This document shows positions 13,026 through 26,002 of a DNA stretch of 64,000 nucleotides, in pieces. Origin of the DNA: Sinohyriopsis cumingii (lineage: Eukaryota > Mollusca > Bivalvia > Unionida > Unionidae). Made by a program: the position numbers and the translations under genes. Under the pieces are notes generated by a model that saw only the letters and a list, made by a program, of their open reading frames with translations, had not been told where the DNA came from and ran no database searches. Where the stretch lies: positions 27,412,577 through 27,476,576 of the forward strand of contig CM068842.1 in assembly GCA_028554795.2 (NCBI GenBank). Direction: 5' to 3'. Numbering within the stretch: the stretch's first letter is position 1; the number at the start of each line of letters is the position of its first letter.

Positions 13026-13033
13026 GAACACAC

Positions 13034-13076
<43 letters not shown>

Positions 13077-13195
13077 CATACATACATACATACATACATA
13101 CGTACGTACGTATGGACGTACATACATACATACATACATACATACATACATACATACATACATACATACCTACATACATGCATACATACATACAC
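13026..13195. repeat. (CA)n(TA)n(CATA)n compound microsatellite
   Basis: CA dinucleotides, then TA, then CATA tetranucleotides with a central CGTACGTACG palindromic interruption near 13,101. Open frames in both strands are repeat artefacts. Confidence 0.97.
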
Positions 13196-13209
13196 TTGTT
13201 TAGCTTAGC

Positions 13210-14500
13210 AAATCAAGTTTACTACTTTAACCGCCTAAAATTGTTATCACTCCCATTGAAGTCAGAATAATCCTCTCTAATCCGCCTTTGTTAATAACTA
13301 TTCTGGAAAATACCATTTTATGACACCTGCGTCAAATGACCCTCGTGACTTCCCAAACGTTTTCCTGGTTCGTCTCTGCGTTTAACATTTGCCGCTATTG
13401 AAGTTGCATTAACATTGCACTATCTCTAACCGTTAATCGAGCGAGCCTTGATAAAAATTCAATTCAATACCCAGATTCCATTCCTCACAGTCAACAATTT
13501 ATGGAAATCTAACCTATACGTCAAAATTATACGACAATCCAGATGGTAAAATCATCTGTACAACATATTTCACTTTTACAGTCTATATTGTTTGTTCTGC
13601 TGATTAGGCCTAGCAAACTGCCTGGACCTAGATCTGTCGGTGCATTTTAAGGTCAATGAGCACATAATCCCAACGAATATTTTATATGTAAACACAAAAG
13701 TAAAAGATTCACAGACCGAACTTATGATAAGAATGACGACTTTGTTTAAAAACCTCTTTATATGCTTCCCCACCTGACCTTTTTCACAACAGCATTTTCA
13801 GACAAAATAATATTTAAAAAAAACAAAATATTTTCAACAAGTTCACTTCCAGAACATACCAAACTCGGTAACATGGTAAGGCCAATAACTCGATTTGTAA
13901 TAAATATTTTTAACAGATAATTACGACAAAAACTGGTAGGACAAAATCGGCCGACATAATACTATATTGGAAGTGACTCTGTTGTGTTTTGTTACAGCTT
14001 GCTATCCAACTCTTCACTGATCAAAGGGCTCTCAATGGAATAGCATACAAATGCAACTTTATCTTACATAATTGTCCTTTGTAATTCATCTCTCAGTGGA
14101 ATATTGTACACATGGAACTTTAACTTACACTATTGACGTTTATAATTCATCTCTTAGTGGAATAACATATCCGTGCAACTTTATCTTACACTACTGTCCA
14201 TTGTAATTTTTTCGACTGAATGAAATACAATGGTCATTACTGCGGTGAGAGGAAGTGGAAACAAATTGGATTTAATTGTTTAGCATGGCATGGAACAATT
14301 AAATGGAACTGCATAGTTGAAAAATGCCAGCTGACAAATACCATATAATGTAATCATATAAATTTACTGGGGAGAAATTGTACAACTCTGCAATGAATTA
14401 GCTATGCAGAAAATAATCCATTCCTAAAAGAGATGCTTTGTCAGAAACAGTTGTAGTAACATAGATTGAACGTATTATTCGCGCAGGAACACGTGTATAT
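13210..14500. other. Unannotated spacer
   Basis: No gene supported. Three related short segments at about 14,028-14,210 share TCTCAGTGGAAT/TCTTAGTGGAAT and ATTGTCC-type sequence, a loose 60-bp tandem. Sequence near 14,220-14,480 weakly resembles the start of the 5,700-7,200 repeat. Confidence 0.4.
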
Positions 14501-14501
14501 A

Positions 14502-14528
14502 TTCTCTCTCTGTCTCTCTGTCTCTGTC

Positions 14529-14599
<71 letters not shown>

Positions 14600-14615
14600 T
14601 GTTTGTGTGTGTGTT
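14502..14615. repeat. (TC)n(TA)n(GT)n compound microsatellite
   Basis: TCTC/TGTC run, then about 30 bp of TA, then GT dinucleotides. Confidence 0.97.
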
Positions 14616-14849
14616 TAATATAGACCACTTGCTCATGATACATATCTATACATCATGCGGTAAAATAAAGTGTTTGAGTGCGAAACAAAAGAACATCATA
14701 TCTATTGGAAGTGATATACATGAAAGTAATCATTATTGCATTTTTCGATTTGGATGAGATACAGGTATATATTACACATTAAGTACGCAAACGAGTTTTA
14801 GAGGAACTCTAGAAACAGCATGGAGCCAGTTTTAGATATTGATCTAGAA

Positions 14850-16410
14850 TCTTATGAAGTATGAGTCATCGGTAAAACGGTTTCTCTAATCCGTATGGCT
14901 TTTATAGTAAATATTGCTAAATTAGTCACCAGAAATTTACTAGTATCATTTTGTATAAAAGACCTTAATTTTTCAACAGCTGGATTTTTATATACAAGGG
15001 TGGGTAAGTATTTTCTTCGTATTTCTCCATATAGCGGACAAGCAGTAATAAAACGGAATTCATTTTCGATGTTAATGTTATAAATTTGACACAATCTTGC
15101 CTCGTAGCAAATACTTTCTTATCTTCCTATGTTACCTCTGGTTGGCAAGTGACCACTCTAAGCATAGTGATTATATAACAAAGATCGCTATCTCCCAACA
15201 ATTATAGATATCTTTGACAAGAAAATTCTAATACCAATGATCTATAAAAACGTAATATTTCCATCGACTTAATCTCATCCTGCAACTTTTGCCTAAAAAT
15301 ATCTTCACATATCTGGCTGAACAATCCAAGAAATTTATTTTCATTATTTACGCCCTGAGTACACCAAACATCACTAAATCCGAATGTAAAAAGAAGCTTT
15401 TTAACATTGTTACCTCAGCAATAACAATTTTTCCACCATCTTAACTGTAAATTGTAGCAATGTTCAGGATATCTGTCTTCCGGCATTTTTAGTATTCTTA
15501 GCCAATATTTCAAAATACGTTTATATCTTATACAGTGGATAATAATTCTTCCTAATTAGTTATATACGAATGCATTTGGAGTAGACTTAGATGTACCCAG
15601 AATATATTTACAAAATGACAAATGAGTTTTTCAAGATCATTGGCATCGTAAAACCCCCAACTTCAGCCCCATAGTTAAGGGTGGGAGCTATCTCCGCGTC
15701 AAGCAGACGAAGCAATCCAGTTACAGCAATCTGCCAAATTTTGAAAGACTTTGCTTCAAAAGATCCATAACCTTGAGCGCCAAGGATAGAGTTTGCTGAC
15801 ATATACACCAATATTTTTTAAAGGAAAATATGCATCCTAAACATTTATAATATGTTTCAATCTTTACTTCTGTATGGCCATAGTGCAACGTTTCGTAACC
15901 TCTATGAAATACAACCACACTTGTCTTTTTCATATTCACCTTTAATTTCCACTTTCGACAATATGTGTGCAGTCTATTCAGCATATGTTGTAAGTTGTGA
16001 GCAGTGTCAGCAAAGACAATTAAATCGTCTGCATACAACAGTAAAAATAGTTCTAAGATTTCTACCGACACTCATTGTTACCTCCAGCAAAAAAGGGTTT
16101 CCCAATCGTTCAAAAATAAAGAAAAGAGTAAAGGCGATAAAACACAACCTTGTTACGCCCAAAGGGCAATAAAAGCACATCGATAATAAGATTATTAGAC
16201 TTAACACATGCTTTTACATCATTATAAATTGACCTAGTGATTCTTAACAGTTTTCCTCTAATATTTTCATTCACAAGCTTTTGGTACAGTAAACGTCTCT
16301 ATCCTATCAAAGACTTTTTCATAGTCAATAAATGCTACATAAAATCTACCGCTACGTTTTCTTAAATAGCTGCAAACTAATGTATATAATATAGATATAT
16401 TATCTGTTGT
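14850..16410 (-). pseudogene. Decayed non-LTR retrotransposon (LINE), RT to C-terminus
   Basis: On the minus strand, from high to low coordinates: an RT motif A region (FYVAFIDYEKVFDR, about 16,330), a PLGVTR..LCF region (about 16,150), an RT catalytic segment with LLYADDLIVFAD followed by KWKLKVNMKKTSVVVF (15,930-16,050), an APTLNYGAEVGG segment near 15,680, and a C-terminal CQIYNINIENEFRFITACPLY segment at about 15,020-15,090. The parts lie in different frames with stops between them, so the copy is dead. YADD and the downstream layout are standard for LINE reverse transcriptases. The clade is not assigned and the endonuclease domain is not seen, so the copy is 5'-truncated or eroded. Confidence 0.85.
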
Positions 16411-16419
16411 ATCCTGCTC

Positions 16420-17035
16420 TAACTCCTGCTAGCTCTTCGTAACTCCTGATACATGAGTTTTATCTAATTTTAGTCTTTAGTTAGATTTTGCCACAGTGAC
16501 TAGAGTCTGTTTTAGGAATATTAGGAGCTCACAGTTACATAGTATCTATATAGAGATGCTTAAGTATATTTTGATAATTACTAAAAAATAATCTTAATAA
16601 TAAGACTTGTTGACTTTGGGTTAATTTCTCATTGGCTGTTGGGCTTTGGACGGTTCTAGAAGAAATAAGAAAGAGAGGGCTTGTTCACATGAATAGATAC
16701 TGTGGAATAATTATTATTCAGTCGTAGGAACTGTTGCGTGGGGTATGTTGTGAAACATAGTCATAATAGAATACGTTTATATGGAGAGAACAGTGGCAAT
16801 CAGAATTATTCCTATTTTGTGTCCCTGTTATATCATCGAGTCTGCAAACAGATATGTTGTATGTTGTACTTAAATTTGAGAGGGGAAACATTTATTTGGC
16901 TGTTCAATGGACATAGAAAGTGCTAATTATTTTGGACAATAACATTATTCTGAAATTATTAAGAATTATTCAAAGGAATTTTGGACAACGCCAATTTGAT
17001 GTCAACTTTGGCGGACTAGTACATTTTCATTTCTA
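16420..17035. other. Unannotated spacer
   Basis: No gene supported. A CATTGGCTG (CCAAT-type) and a TTCTAGAAGAA stretch lie near 16,630-16,660 but have no associated transcript evidence. Confidence 0.35.
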
Positions 17036-17091
17036 CATACATACATACATACATACATACATACATACATACATACATACATACATACATG
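17036..17091. repeat. (CATA)n microsatellite
   Basis: Uninterrupted CATA run of about 55 bp. Confidence 0.97.
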
Positions 17092-17734
17092 CATTGTATA
17101 AAAATGAATCTGAAAGAATTTTCATAAAATATCCCTATCTTCTGCATAGTATAGACAAATCGATGAGAAATATAGAAATAATTATCTATTCTGTCTTTTA
17201 AATGTGCTGGATTTACATAGCGGCTTCTTTCTGTCTGACCTGAAACGTACATACATTCATGATAATTTATATTTATGAATGAATGATTGACCTAATTAAA
17301 TCTTCAGTTTGTAGTAATTGATTAAATGCTTACTACATATATCAATTACGTTAAATGCTGATCAATAGTCAGTATGAATTGCAATCTTGTGCATAACTAT
17401 ATCACGCAATGTTTCAGATAAGATTCTTACTACAGATTTCACACGCAATCCCTAAGGCAATATGTAACGTGATTTTTCATTCTCGGCACTAAAACTGTTT
17501 CCAACATGTTGATATAAACGTTGGTATTTAAAGTCCTATGGATATGAATGGCTAAAAACACTATATTATAAATATTTGACTTTGTAGAGTAGAGGTAAAG
17601 ATTTATAACAGAGTTATCTTCAAAGTTTAGAAGAAATTGATATGTAATGTATTTGATAAACGAGGACTGCATAGCCTGTAATATTTTTCAACTCAACTTA
17701 TTTTCAGTCAATTGTATCAGCATATTAGCATATC

Positions 17735-18030
17735 AAAGACGACTGCTTATCAAAGATGATTGCTTATCAAAGATGGCTGCTTATCAAAGATGACTGCTTA
17801 TCAAAGATGGCTGCTTATCAAAGATGACTGCTTATCAAAGATGGCTGCTTATCAAAGATGACTGCTTATCAAAGATGACTGCTTATCAAAGATGACTGTT
17901 TATCAATCAAAAATGATTGCTTATCAAAGATGACTGCTTATCAAAGATGACTCCTTATCAAAGATGACTGCTTATCAATCAAAGATGACTGCTTACCAAA
18001 GTTGACTGCTTATCAGAAGATGACTGCAGA
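17735..18030. repeat. 17-bp minisatellite
   Basis: About 17 copies of TTATCAAAGATGACTGC with variants (GGCTGC, ACTCC, an inserted TATCAATC). Tandem without spacers. Confidence 0.95.
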
Positions 18031-18199
18031 TTAAACTTTGATCGCTATTTGATAACTCATCAAAAACTGTCCGATATTTATTTATTCCTGGAAGTTTTCA
18101 GTCAATTGCAGGTATTACTTTGTAGAGGTTATATACAAGCTTGAAACACGCACGAATTTTAGTTCAATAGTAAAACAAATTCAGTTATTTTACACATAT

Positions 18200-19370
18200 A
18201 TAAAAGGAACTATACATAATACGGGTTGGACCAAAAGTGGTCTAAAGGTCAATATAAAAAGGACAGTAGTGAAAAATATACATTATTATTCTATAGTAGA
18301 TAACGGTTAAAATTTTTTTGAAACAATAGATGCGTTGCTGAGGATCATAAACCCTATTAAGATAACGTCTCTGATTTATATTTCCTGTAATGAAAATATC
18401 TGTATCCAATTAATTAAAATATGTAAGTAAATTAGCCTATTCAGAATTATATATCTAACTAATAATTAATTGGATTTCTAAAAGAAAATGCTCCTGACTG
18501 TAAGATTACGAACTACCTCAATTTTAATATTCCAGATAATGTATATAAACAAGACGTTTCTTTTAAATATGACAGTCGCAAATTGTATGCATAGTTTAGA
18601 TGAGTTTGTTAACTGAATAAGATATTGTACCGTAAATCTTGTATAAAGAAAAGCATTTCTGAACTTTTATTTCTCAAAAATTATGACTTCAACATCTTTC
18701 CTTGATGTACAAAAAATGAAATCGTTGTCTTTTAACATGGAACTCTAAATGTTTCTTTCAAAGCACACTCTCACAAATCTCCGATCACTAATAAGAGTGT
18801 GTACTTCAAAATACTCTTGACACCTGATAATGTTATATAATGTTGTCAGCTATCCGCTGAAATCAAATCTTAAATTTCATAAGGACTAGAACATCGTACG
18901 CATTTTGAATTAAAGTTATCTCTTATTACATTATTTTAATAGTTTCTTATTATTAACACCTCAAAGATCCAAAAGTAAAATGAACAAAGCTTTTGCAAAA
19001 ATAATTTCCAAAACCCCACTTTAAACAGAAAAGAAAATAATGTATTCCACAGAAAGCTAAATGTAACTTGGCCTTGAGTCTCAACTCCATAAAATCAATA
19101 CAGATAACTCCCCAATATGCAGCAGTAACTTTAGCCTATATTGATTAATCAACCTCGATAAGCTGCCAATGGCGGTTGACAAAGACGATCAGTAGTCACG
19201 GACTTCTAAGCATGGAGAGATCAATTATTCTGTGGTGGTTTTTCTTCTACAGGGATTTTAACATTTAAGCTCTCAATCTTCATAAGACACTTTTAAATGA
19301 ATTTTCCGCTTGCATGGTCTAGATGCGGAACAAGTTATTTTCGACTATATTTTAAGCATGTGGTTTGATT
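18200..19370. repeat. Dispersed repeat, copy 2
   Basis: Partner of 5,700-7,200. An 8-bp inverted repeat, CACACTCT (18,764-18,771) and AGAGTGTG (18,794-18,801), is preserved in both copies although the loop between has diverged. The right end abuts the Penelope-like relic. Confidence 0.65.
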
Positions 19371-19404
19371 CGTTTTGGATATAAACACGTGCCCAAATCA
19401 ATGA

Positions 19405-20560
19405 AACCGCAATGGGTACAAAAATGACCCCTTCGTATGTAAATATTTTTATGGGGAAACTGGAGGGTCAACTCTTAGCATCTTAGGAACTTGCACCATA
19501 TCAGTGGGTGCGCTTCATCGATAATATAGAAATGAAGTGGCAACATGGAAGAGAAAATCTGGATGATGTCATATCCAAGGCAAACAACGTCCATCCTTCA
19601 ATAAAATTCACAGCAGAAGTCTCCAATTCAAACCACGTTTTCCTGGACACAACAACCAGACTGGTAGAAAAGAAACTCCTTATAGATATCTACTCGAAAC
19701 CAACCGACAAACACCAGTATCTCCTCCCAACCAGCTGTCATCTAAAACATTGCACTAGGAACATCCCATATAGCAAGGCACTGCGGATACGCAGAATTTT
19801 CTCGGACGATGAAAAATTCCAAAAAAGGTCTGAAGAGTTTGATTTACCGAGGCTACGACAAAGACCTGATTGCGGAGGTAATCCAAAGGGCGAAACAAAC
19901 AAACCGCAATAACCTACTAAAATATGGAGAGAAGGAAAAGGCTGATAGGATAACATTTATCCTGACCTGCCATGCAGACAACCTCAAGGTACGTAAAATC
20001 ATCGGGAAACACTGGCCCATCTTGGAATCGTGTGACGCACTAAGTTAATCCCCCCGAACAAACCTGTAGTAGCCTACCGGAGACCAAAAACTCCTCAAGG
20101 ACATCCTGGTCAGGGCGAAGCTAACGTTAATCGCTAACAGAGACCACACTAGTCAATCTGGCCCCTGTGGCGATAAAAGGTGCAAAACCGGACAACATAT
20201 GATAGAGACCATGACATTTTCTAGCCTAGTGACTAAATAAAAACTGAACATACTTGGTCCAAACAAAACAAGCAAAACAGAGAATGTAATTTATCTCATC
20301 ACATGTAAGATCTGTAGCATCCAGTATGTCGGAGAAACTGAAAAGCTACACAAAAGGGTCAACCTTCATAGATCTGAAGCTGTACAGAAGAACAGTCGCA
20401 GAACACTTCTTCTCCCGTGGCCACACTTTTAGTGATATAACACTTATTGCAATTGCTCACAACCCCAACTGGAATCCGAAACTAGGAAAGAAAAGGAATT
20501 ATACTGGATGGGCCGCCTTAGATCCTTGAAACCAATCGGTTTAAACCAAGAAGGCAAGAA
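19405..20560 (+). pseudogene. Penelope-like retroelement relic, RT plus GIY-YIG
   Basis: Starts with [22 protein letters not shown] sequence (about 19,417), then RFIDNIEMKW (from 19,511), HPSIKFT, VFLDTTTRL and a TDKHQYLLPTSCH segment, the hallmark order of Penelope-like reverse transcriptases. Further on come a CGDKRCKTGQ segment (about 20,170) and a GIY-YIG-type domain with VIYLITC..IQYVGET (20,285-20,340), ending near SLKPIGLN. The Asp-Asp expected in the RT motif (RFIDD) is Asn here (RFIDN), and frame changes near 19,810, 20,050 and 20,340 break the protein. Inactive copy; class call fairly secure from motif order. Confidence 0.85.
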
Positions 20561-21189
20561 AAAAAACAGCCGTTCACAAATAAAATTATCTTTTTGCAGC
20601 CGACATATTTTCTTTTATATAATTCTCTAAATATGCTTATTAGTCACCCAATAACCAATAATTACTACTATAACCATGAAATATCCGGGATATAATTTGT
20701 GCGTCCATTAATTTACATAAAATAACAGATGTCGCTATGGCTCATCGATTTTTAGGTCAATATAAAGTATCTTCCAACATCAGCAACAAGTCTTAGTCAT
20801 GTAAAGTTTTACAAACACAACGGATTTTCCGTTTTATTTATTTGTCTTGTCTGTGTTTTGTATTCGCCTTTGAAAATGACTAGTTTTGTACTGTTCGTAT
20901 TCAGTTTATTGCTAATATATATACATACATACATACATACATACTCTAAAAAACCAGCCAGGTCAAAGATATTTGCAAAGTTGCTTCTTGAAAGATTTAT
21001 CGCCTTCTGCTAATGATATTATCCAATATTTTAAAGTAGGATGGGTATTGTTTTCCCTTCGTTACGCCGCATATACTTTCAAATAATAATTCCTGGATTG
21101 TAGTGTTCTTCCCAAATCCTGCATAACCCTGATCCGATACAATTAATTGACGCAGACTACAGACTCGTGAAAGTTCTATTCCATATAAA
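20561..21189. other. Spacer with short (CATA)n
   Basis: AT-rich; a short TACATACATACA run at about 20,920-20,943. No gene recognised. Confidence 0.4.
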
Positions 21190-21315
21190 ACATTTGTATG
21201 CCAGCATCAAACATATACCATAAACGTGTTGTACCATACCATATACCATATACGTATTGTACCAGAGCATATACCATATACGTGTTGTACCATACCATAT
21301 ACGTGTTGTATAGAC
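21190..21315. repeat. Minisatellite, CATATACCATATACGTGTTGTAC
   Basis: About five imperfect units combining ACCATATAC and GTGTTGTACCAT. The small minus-strand frame here simply encodes the repeat. Confidence 0.85.
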
Positions 21316-21339
21316 CTGTACGATAAATGTAGCACTCTT

Positions 21340-23200
21340 CATTATATAGTGTAGACTATGTTTTGTTCATTAACTGAACTTTATAAGGCCCCGTAGATAC
21401 AGGAATATGATGCTATCAAATGTTAATGTTCGACGCGACAGTAGCTTGTAATCAAGCCGCATCTTAATCTCTTGTAACAAGAATAACTTTTTGAGTAAGT
21501 TCACGTTTCGCTATAACGATAAAACTACAGTTCATTTAGAATATCCCACCGACACCTTAAAAAAAAAACCAATACGCAGAATGTACTTTCAATAGGTTTC
21601 CAAAGTCTGTGTTGAACATGTTGCGGAGCATTTTTAAGAAGAAATCTTAGTTATTCTATTGCATGCTCCAGACACAATGATTCTTGTTTATTGCAAAAAC
21701 AGACTGCGTATATGTCACATATCATAGACTTTTCTGAGACAAGAGTGTCCGTGGATGATATTATTCAAGAACGGACGATGCTAAAAAGACAAAATAGACC
21801 AAACTTCGATCTGGTGATCATTGGGTAACGTGTTTGGAACACATTTCCTTCGAATCATTGTATTTTTAATGTCACTGTTAACCTCAGTGACTCTGAGAAC
21901 AAAAAACTACACGTGTATTATCAAATATGTGGAATTGTCGTCCATAGAAATCCTAATTAGTCAAAAAAGGTATATTTTGACCCAATTAGTGATAGATGGT
22001 TTTTACCATTGTTTCAATCTTTGTTGCTTTAAGTCATTTTAGGTATTAAAAGTAAGTGTAATTGCCACGTGGTTAACAAATCACGTGGTTAACAAATAAA
22101 CACTTGCATTTAATTACTTGACTTTTCTATTCGAACTCAATCTTCCATTTTAGAAGATTCCAATGATTCAGTTGATCGCTCTAAGATATTTTGTACTTTC
22201 CTTATTCTCTGTCTTGTTGTCATTTCGTTGTTTTAATCGCAAACTGTGCGTACTTACCATGTTTACCCATTACTCACATCGAATGTATAGCCATGTGCTT
22301 TTATAACAGAACTACTTACTGTGCGTGGGCAGATTGAGTTGGAGCACCTTTAAGAAGATTTAAAATTTTGTACCTGCTTTTAACTTCTGAAACGTTATAT
22401 TTCGTTTTTTGAAAAAGTATTAGTTATCAGTAACTAAATAATCCAAATGAAAAAAAGTCCTATTTGTGATGCCAATATATGCAGATAATGTGTCTTCAAA
22501 TAGCTACGCAAATTTCAATGTTAAGTGCTATTTTATGTAACAAAAAGCTTAGGAAACGTTTACTTTATTTACGAGTGATCTTCTGCCTTTTAGCTCCCCA
22601 TGTACTTTGTGAGGGTCGGGGTGGGGTGCTCCCACTATTTTATTTAAATTATTATAGAAGTCCCACCCAGGCTCGATTTTGGTTGGAAGTTAAATTAGTG
22701 AAAGATGGATGTCAAGCTCTGAGCCCCCATTCAGCAATGGCGACGGTTAAATGATTGAACATACAAAAAAAGGGTGAAATTCAACAAATAGCAATTTAAT
22801 AACAATTCAATAGTCAAATGATTCAAATTTCCCAAGTACTCTCCTTCCGCTGGACCCTGTGATAACCTATTACATCAGCTGATTAGTACTGTGAGATAGA
22901 TTTCCACCAATCCTTTGTATTCTTTTCATCTGTGTATTCTTCTATCATATTCCTTCCAGTTCCTTCTCCTCTACCTCCCGACTTTCTCCAAATTCCTTCT
23001 CATCCTCGACATCTCTATACTCCTTGTTCTCCGCTTTCTCATCCTCGACTCCTTTTCCTCCTCATTCACCTTCGATACACCTCTCCCTCGACTAGACTGC
23101 GGTCGACTCCAACTGCTCTGCTAGCCTCACGTCCGTCTCCACCTCTTGGAGACTCGGAAGTTCTGTCCCCTAAAAAGCTTCCTGTGAAACACAAGGACGG
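21340..23200. other. Unannotated spacer
   Basis: AT-rich with a poly-A stretch near 21,561. A CACGTGGTTAACAAAT direct repeat lies at about 22,066-22,096. The 22,930-23,200 frames are pyrimidine-rich (Ser/Pro/Leu translations) with no domain. Nothing supported as a gene. Confidence 0.4.
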
Positions 23201-23480
23201 TTCATGATACGAAGTATTTCCACTGAAATCCCCATGCTGATATGTCCATTCAATCAGGATGAATAGTGACAAAAGATTTTCATCATGGTCAATGTGGCAG
23301 ACATACTGAATGTCTGAATGTCACCATTAGGACAAACAAGGACGTCATAAAAATGTATTTAGTAAAAAACAATGTTGATACGACGAGCCGCTGAGGAGGA
23401 GTATTGATAATATTTTCTAAATAGAAACGATGGTGGCCATATAGGACATCAAATCTGGACATTTTTATTCAGAACCAACT
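23200..23480. repeat. Diverged interspersed repeat (GGCCATAT type)
   Basis: Contains CCACTGAAATCCCCATG..GATATGTCCATTCAATCAGGA and ATGGTGGCCATATAGG segments that recur at 24,640-25,090. Looks like one unit of an old mollusc-type repeat with period around 130-150 bp. Confidence 0.5.
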
Positions 23481-23936
23481 AGACTTCATAAGAAGTCGTT
23501 TCATTCAATTGCCTTCATATTGATCTTGTCCTCTGAGTGCCTATACAAATACCAAGGTTGCTATAATAAAATATAATGCAAATAACATATAACGCTTTCA
23601 CGAGTCTTGCTATTAATTGTCCAATACTTAGATATGCATAATGAACTTTAAGTAATATATCAAATCCATTGCCTGGATGAAACAAATAGAAACGATCACT
23701 GTGTCGTTAACAAGAACTGGCGAATTTAGGACCGATGGGTGGATGGGTAGGTAGATTTCTTTGCTTATTAATTAGTACCATGCTTCTTTAGCTGTCTTTC
23801 TTAGGATATCGATATATCCGTCTGTCTGTCTTTAAATATGGATATAACTGAGTATATAAGCAAGCACGATAGTATTTTGTTAAGCAAATATAAAGATAGC
23901 AGGGATGGATGGATGAATGGGGGGATGCAGTGATGG

Positions 23937-23938
<2 letters not shown>

Positions 23939-24028
<90 letters not shown>
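23939..24028. repeat. (TA)n microsatellite
   Basis: About 90 bp of pure TA. Three overlapping (IY)n frames here are artefacts. Confidence 0.99.
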
Positions 24029-24029
<1 letters not shown>

Positions 24030-24300
24030 TTGTGAGACAGTACACTTATAGAAGAACAGCCAATATTCAAAAGCAGTACCAAAGCCAAAACTACTTGATC
24101 CGTTAAATACGGATAGGTTCCATGGCAGTGTGGTCTTGTAAGCATTTTGTAAAACTGTATTAAGTGCGCACATTGAACCGTCAACAAATATTTAAATTAC
24201 ATTTTATTGTTTTAGATTAATGATTTAATAATATCATCACCCAATTATTATACATGTCATTTTTGTAAGAGTTTTAATTTGGATTACTAATTTATATATA

Positions 24301-24307
<7 letters not shown>

Positions 24308-24384
<77 letters not shown>
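24308..24384. repeat. (TA)n microsatellite
   Basis: About 77 bp of pure TA. Confidence 0.99.
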
Positions 24385-24388
<4 letters not shown>

Positions 24389-24464
24389 AAAGCTTTAATG
24401 CCGATTGTGGTATCCTCATAATATAAAGACATTAGTAGTAGCAGTAGTAGTAGTGGTAGTAAAT

Positions 24465-24600
24465 CTTATCTCTGTCCTGTTGGTTCGAGTCTCGAGCTTT
24501 GCAAGTTTGGGTATGTGAGAAAGTTTGGCATGGTTCTTCCTCCGCCAGTTATACTGGCATGAAATATTGTGTGCTTTGTATTCGTTATGTGAACAGATAT
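24465..24600 (+). repeat. SINE family A fragment
   Basis: GGTTCGAGTCTCGAGC followed by GTATGTGAGAAAGTTTG, TTCTTCCTCCGCCAGTTATA and CTGGCATGAAATA match the body of the 29,842 SINE in order. The tRNA-like 5' end is missing or replaced by a (GTA)n stretch. Confidence 0.65.
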
Positions 24601-24619
24601 TCAAAATTTGAAGAACCAG

Positions 24620-25140
24620 CTAGGCGTCATAAAAGGTTTTCTGGCGAAAACTCCATGGCAATATTACTTTTGTTCATGAGGTGTAGTGATAACAAGATTT
24701 TTCGAGATGACAAATATGGCAGGTGTACCAGCCTTCAGGTCATTTGGAAATAACAAGACAGTATATGAAGTCTTTCAGTGAACACACCATGTTGATGTCC
24801 ATTCAGGAGTTGCAATAAGATTTTCAAAATGACCGCTATGGCGGCCATATTCAATAGTAAGTTGCACTATTTTCATTTAGGTCCAAATGAACATTATCAA
24901 ACGTCTTCCGGTGAAAACCCCATGGCAATAATACTTTTCGTTCAGTAGGAGTAACGGTAACAAGACTTTCAAGATGTCCACTGTGGAGGCCATATTGGAT
25001 GTGCGAGCAGCACCGTTTTCATTTTGGACCAACTAGACCAGAGGATGATTCTGTGCGCAAATTTTCATGGCAATACTCCAAGTAGTTTAGGAGGAGTAGC
25101 GTTAATAAACGTATGTTAACGGACGGACGGACAACAGACA
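24620..25140. repeat. Diverged tandem repeat (GGCCATATTGGATG type)
   Basis: Three to four units of about 130-150 bp share (AAACC)CCATGGCAATA, GTAACAAGA-TTTTC-AGATG, GCGGCCATATT and TTTCATTT-GGTCCAA. The array ends near a GGACGGACGGAC run (about 25,117). Confidence 0.6.
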
Positions 25141-25330
25141 ATAGACTGTCCCATAATCTCTTCTGGTCTATGAGCGGGGTAGAGCCAGAAAAGCATATTT
25201 ACAAGCGGTAGCAGAGCTCAGAAACGAAAGGAGGTGTCCACGTCTTAACATTCCATGTAATGAGAAGGACGTCACGTGGAGAAAGCTGACAAAACATTTT
25301 GCTCCTTCGTTTAATAATGTACATAGTGAA

Positions 25331-25332
25331 GG

Positions 25333-25373
<41 letters not shown>

Positions 25374-25640
25374 GGAGTTTTAAGTAGCTTTAACAATTTT
25401 TCAGTTCATATCGCTACGATGTCTGCACTGTGGCAGTTTATAGTGATTTCTAGAACTGGGACATCATGCCGCAAACATGGCCGACCAGTCCTAACACTAA
25501 CCTCTTAATGCTGATCACCAAGCGAGGCAGCTGCTAATACCATTTTTGAAAGTATATGGTATGACTCGGCCGAGTTTAGAACCCGCGACCTCCCGCGTCT
25601 GAGGCGGACGCTCTAACTACTTAGGCCACCGGAGCGGTCT
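25331..25640 (-). repeat. tRNA-derived SINE (family B), minus strand
   Basis: Reading the minus strand: GTTAGAGCGTCCGCCTC then GGTCGCGGGTTC (A/B-box-like tRNA head), a middle with CCGACCAGTC, TGATGTCCCAG and CTGCCACAGTGCAGACAT, and a tail of CA dinucleotides (25,337-25,371 as GT on the plus strand). The same order appears, inserted in another SINE, at 26,141-26,467. Confidence 0.8.
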
Positions 25641-26002
25641 GGGACTTAAGAATGTAAGTTACTACACATAGACTGACATACATGTTATGTTTGTAATTTA
25701 TAAAACATACAAACATCAAAATGGTACACGTAAAGATTCATGTTTCTTATAAATAGACAGATGGAGACACAATGGTATAAGGAAGTTTTCATTTCAACGC
25801 TTAGACAGTCTTTGACCGATGGACAAAAGTCTGAGAAACCTGTTAATTCAGACAGAGAGGTAAATCAACACAAAGTTACTCCACTCTAACACTTACAAGT
25901 AGTCAATAGAACCCCTTGTTAGTGAGATTATCTGAAAAGGAAATACAATAAAAGGACTGAATCTCAAATGTATGACCCAAATATATACTTACATTAAAAT
26001 AT

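Noticed and set aside
23801..24187. Open frames of about 100-130 codons across (TA)n
   Set aside because: They consist mostly of Tyr-Ile repeats with unrelated ends; microsatellite artefact.
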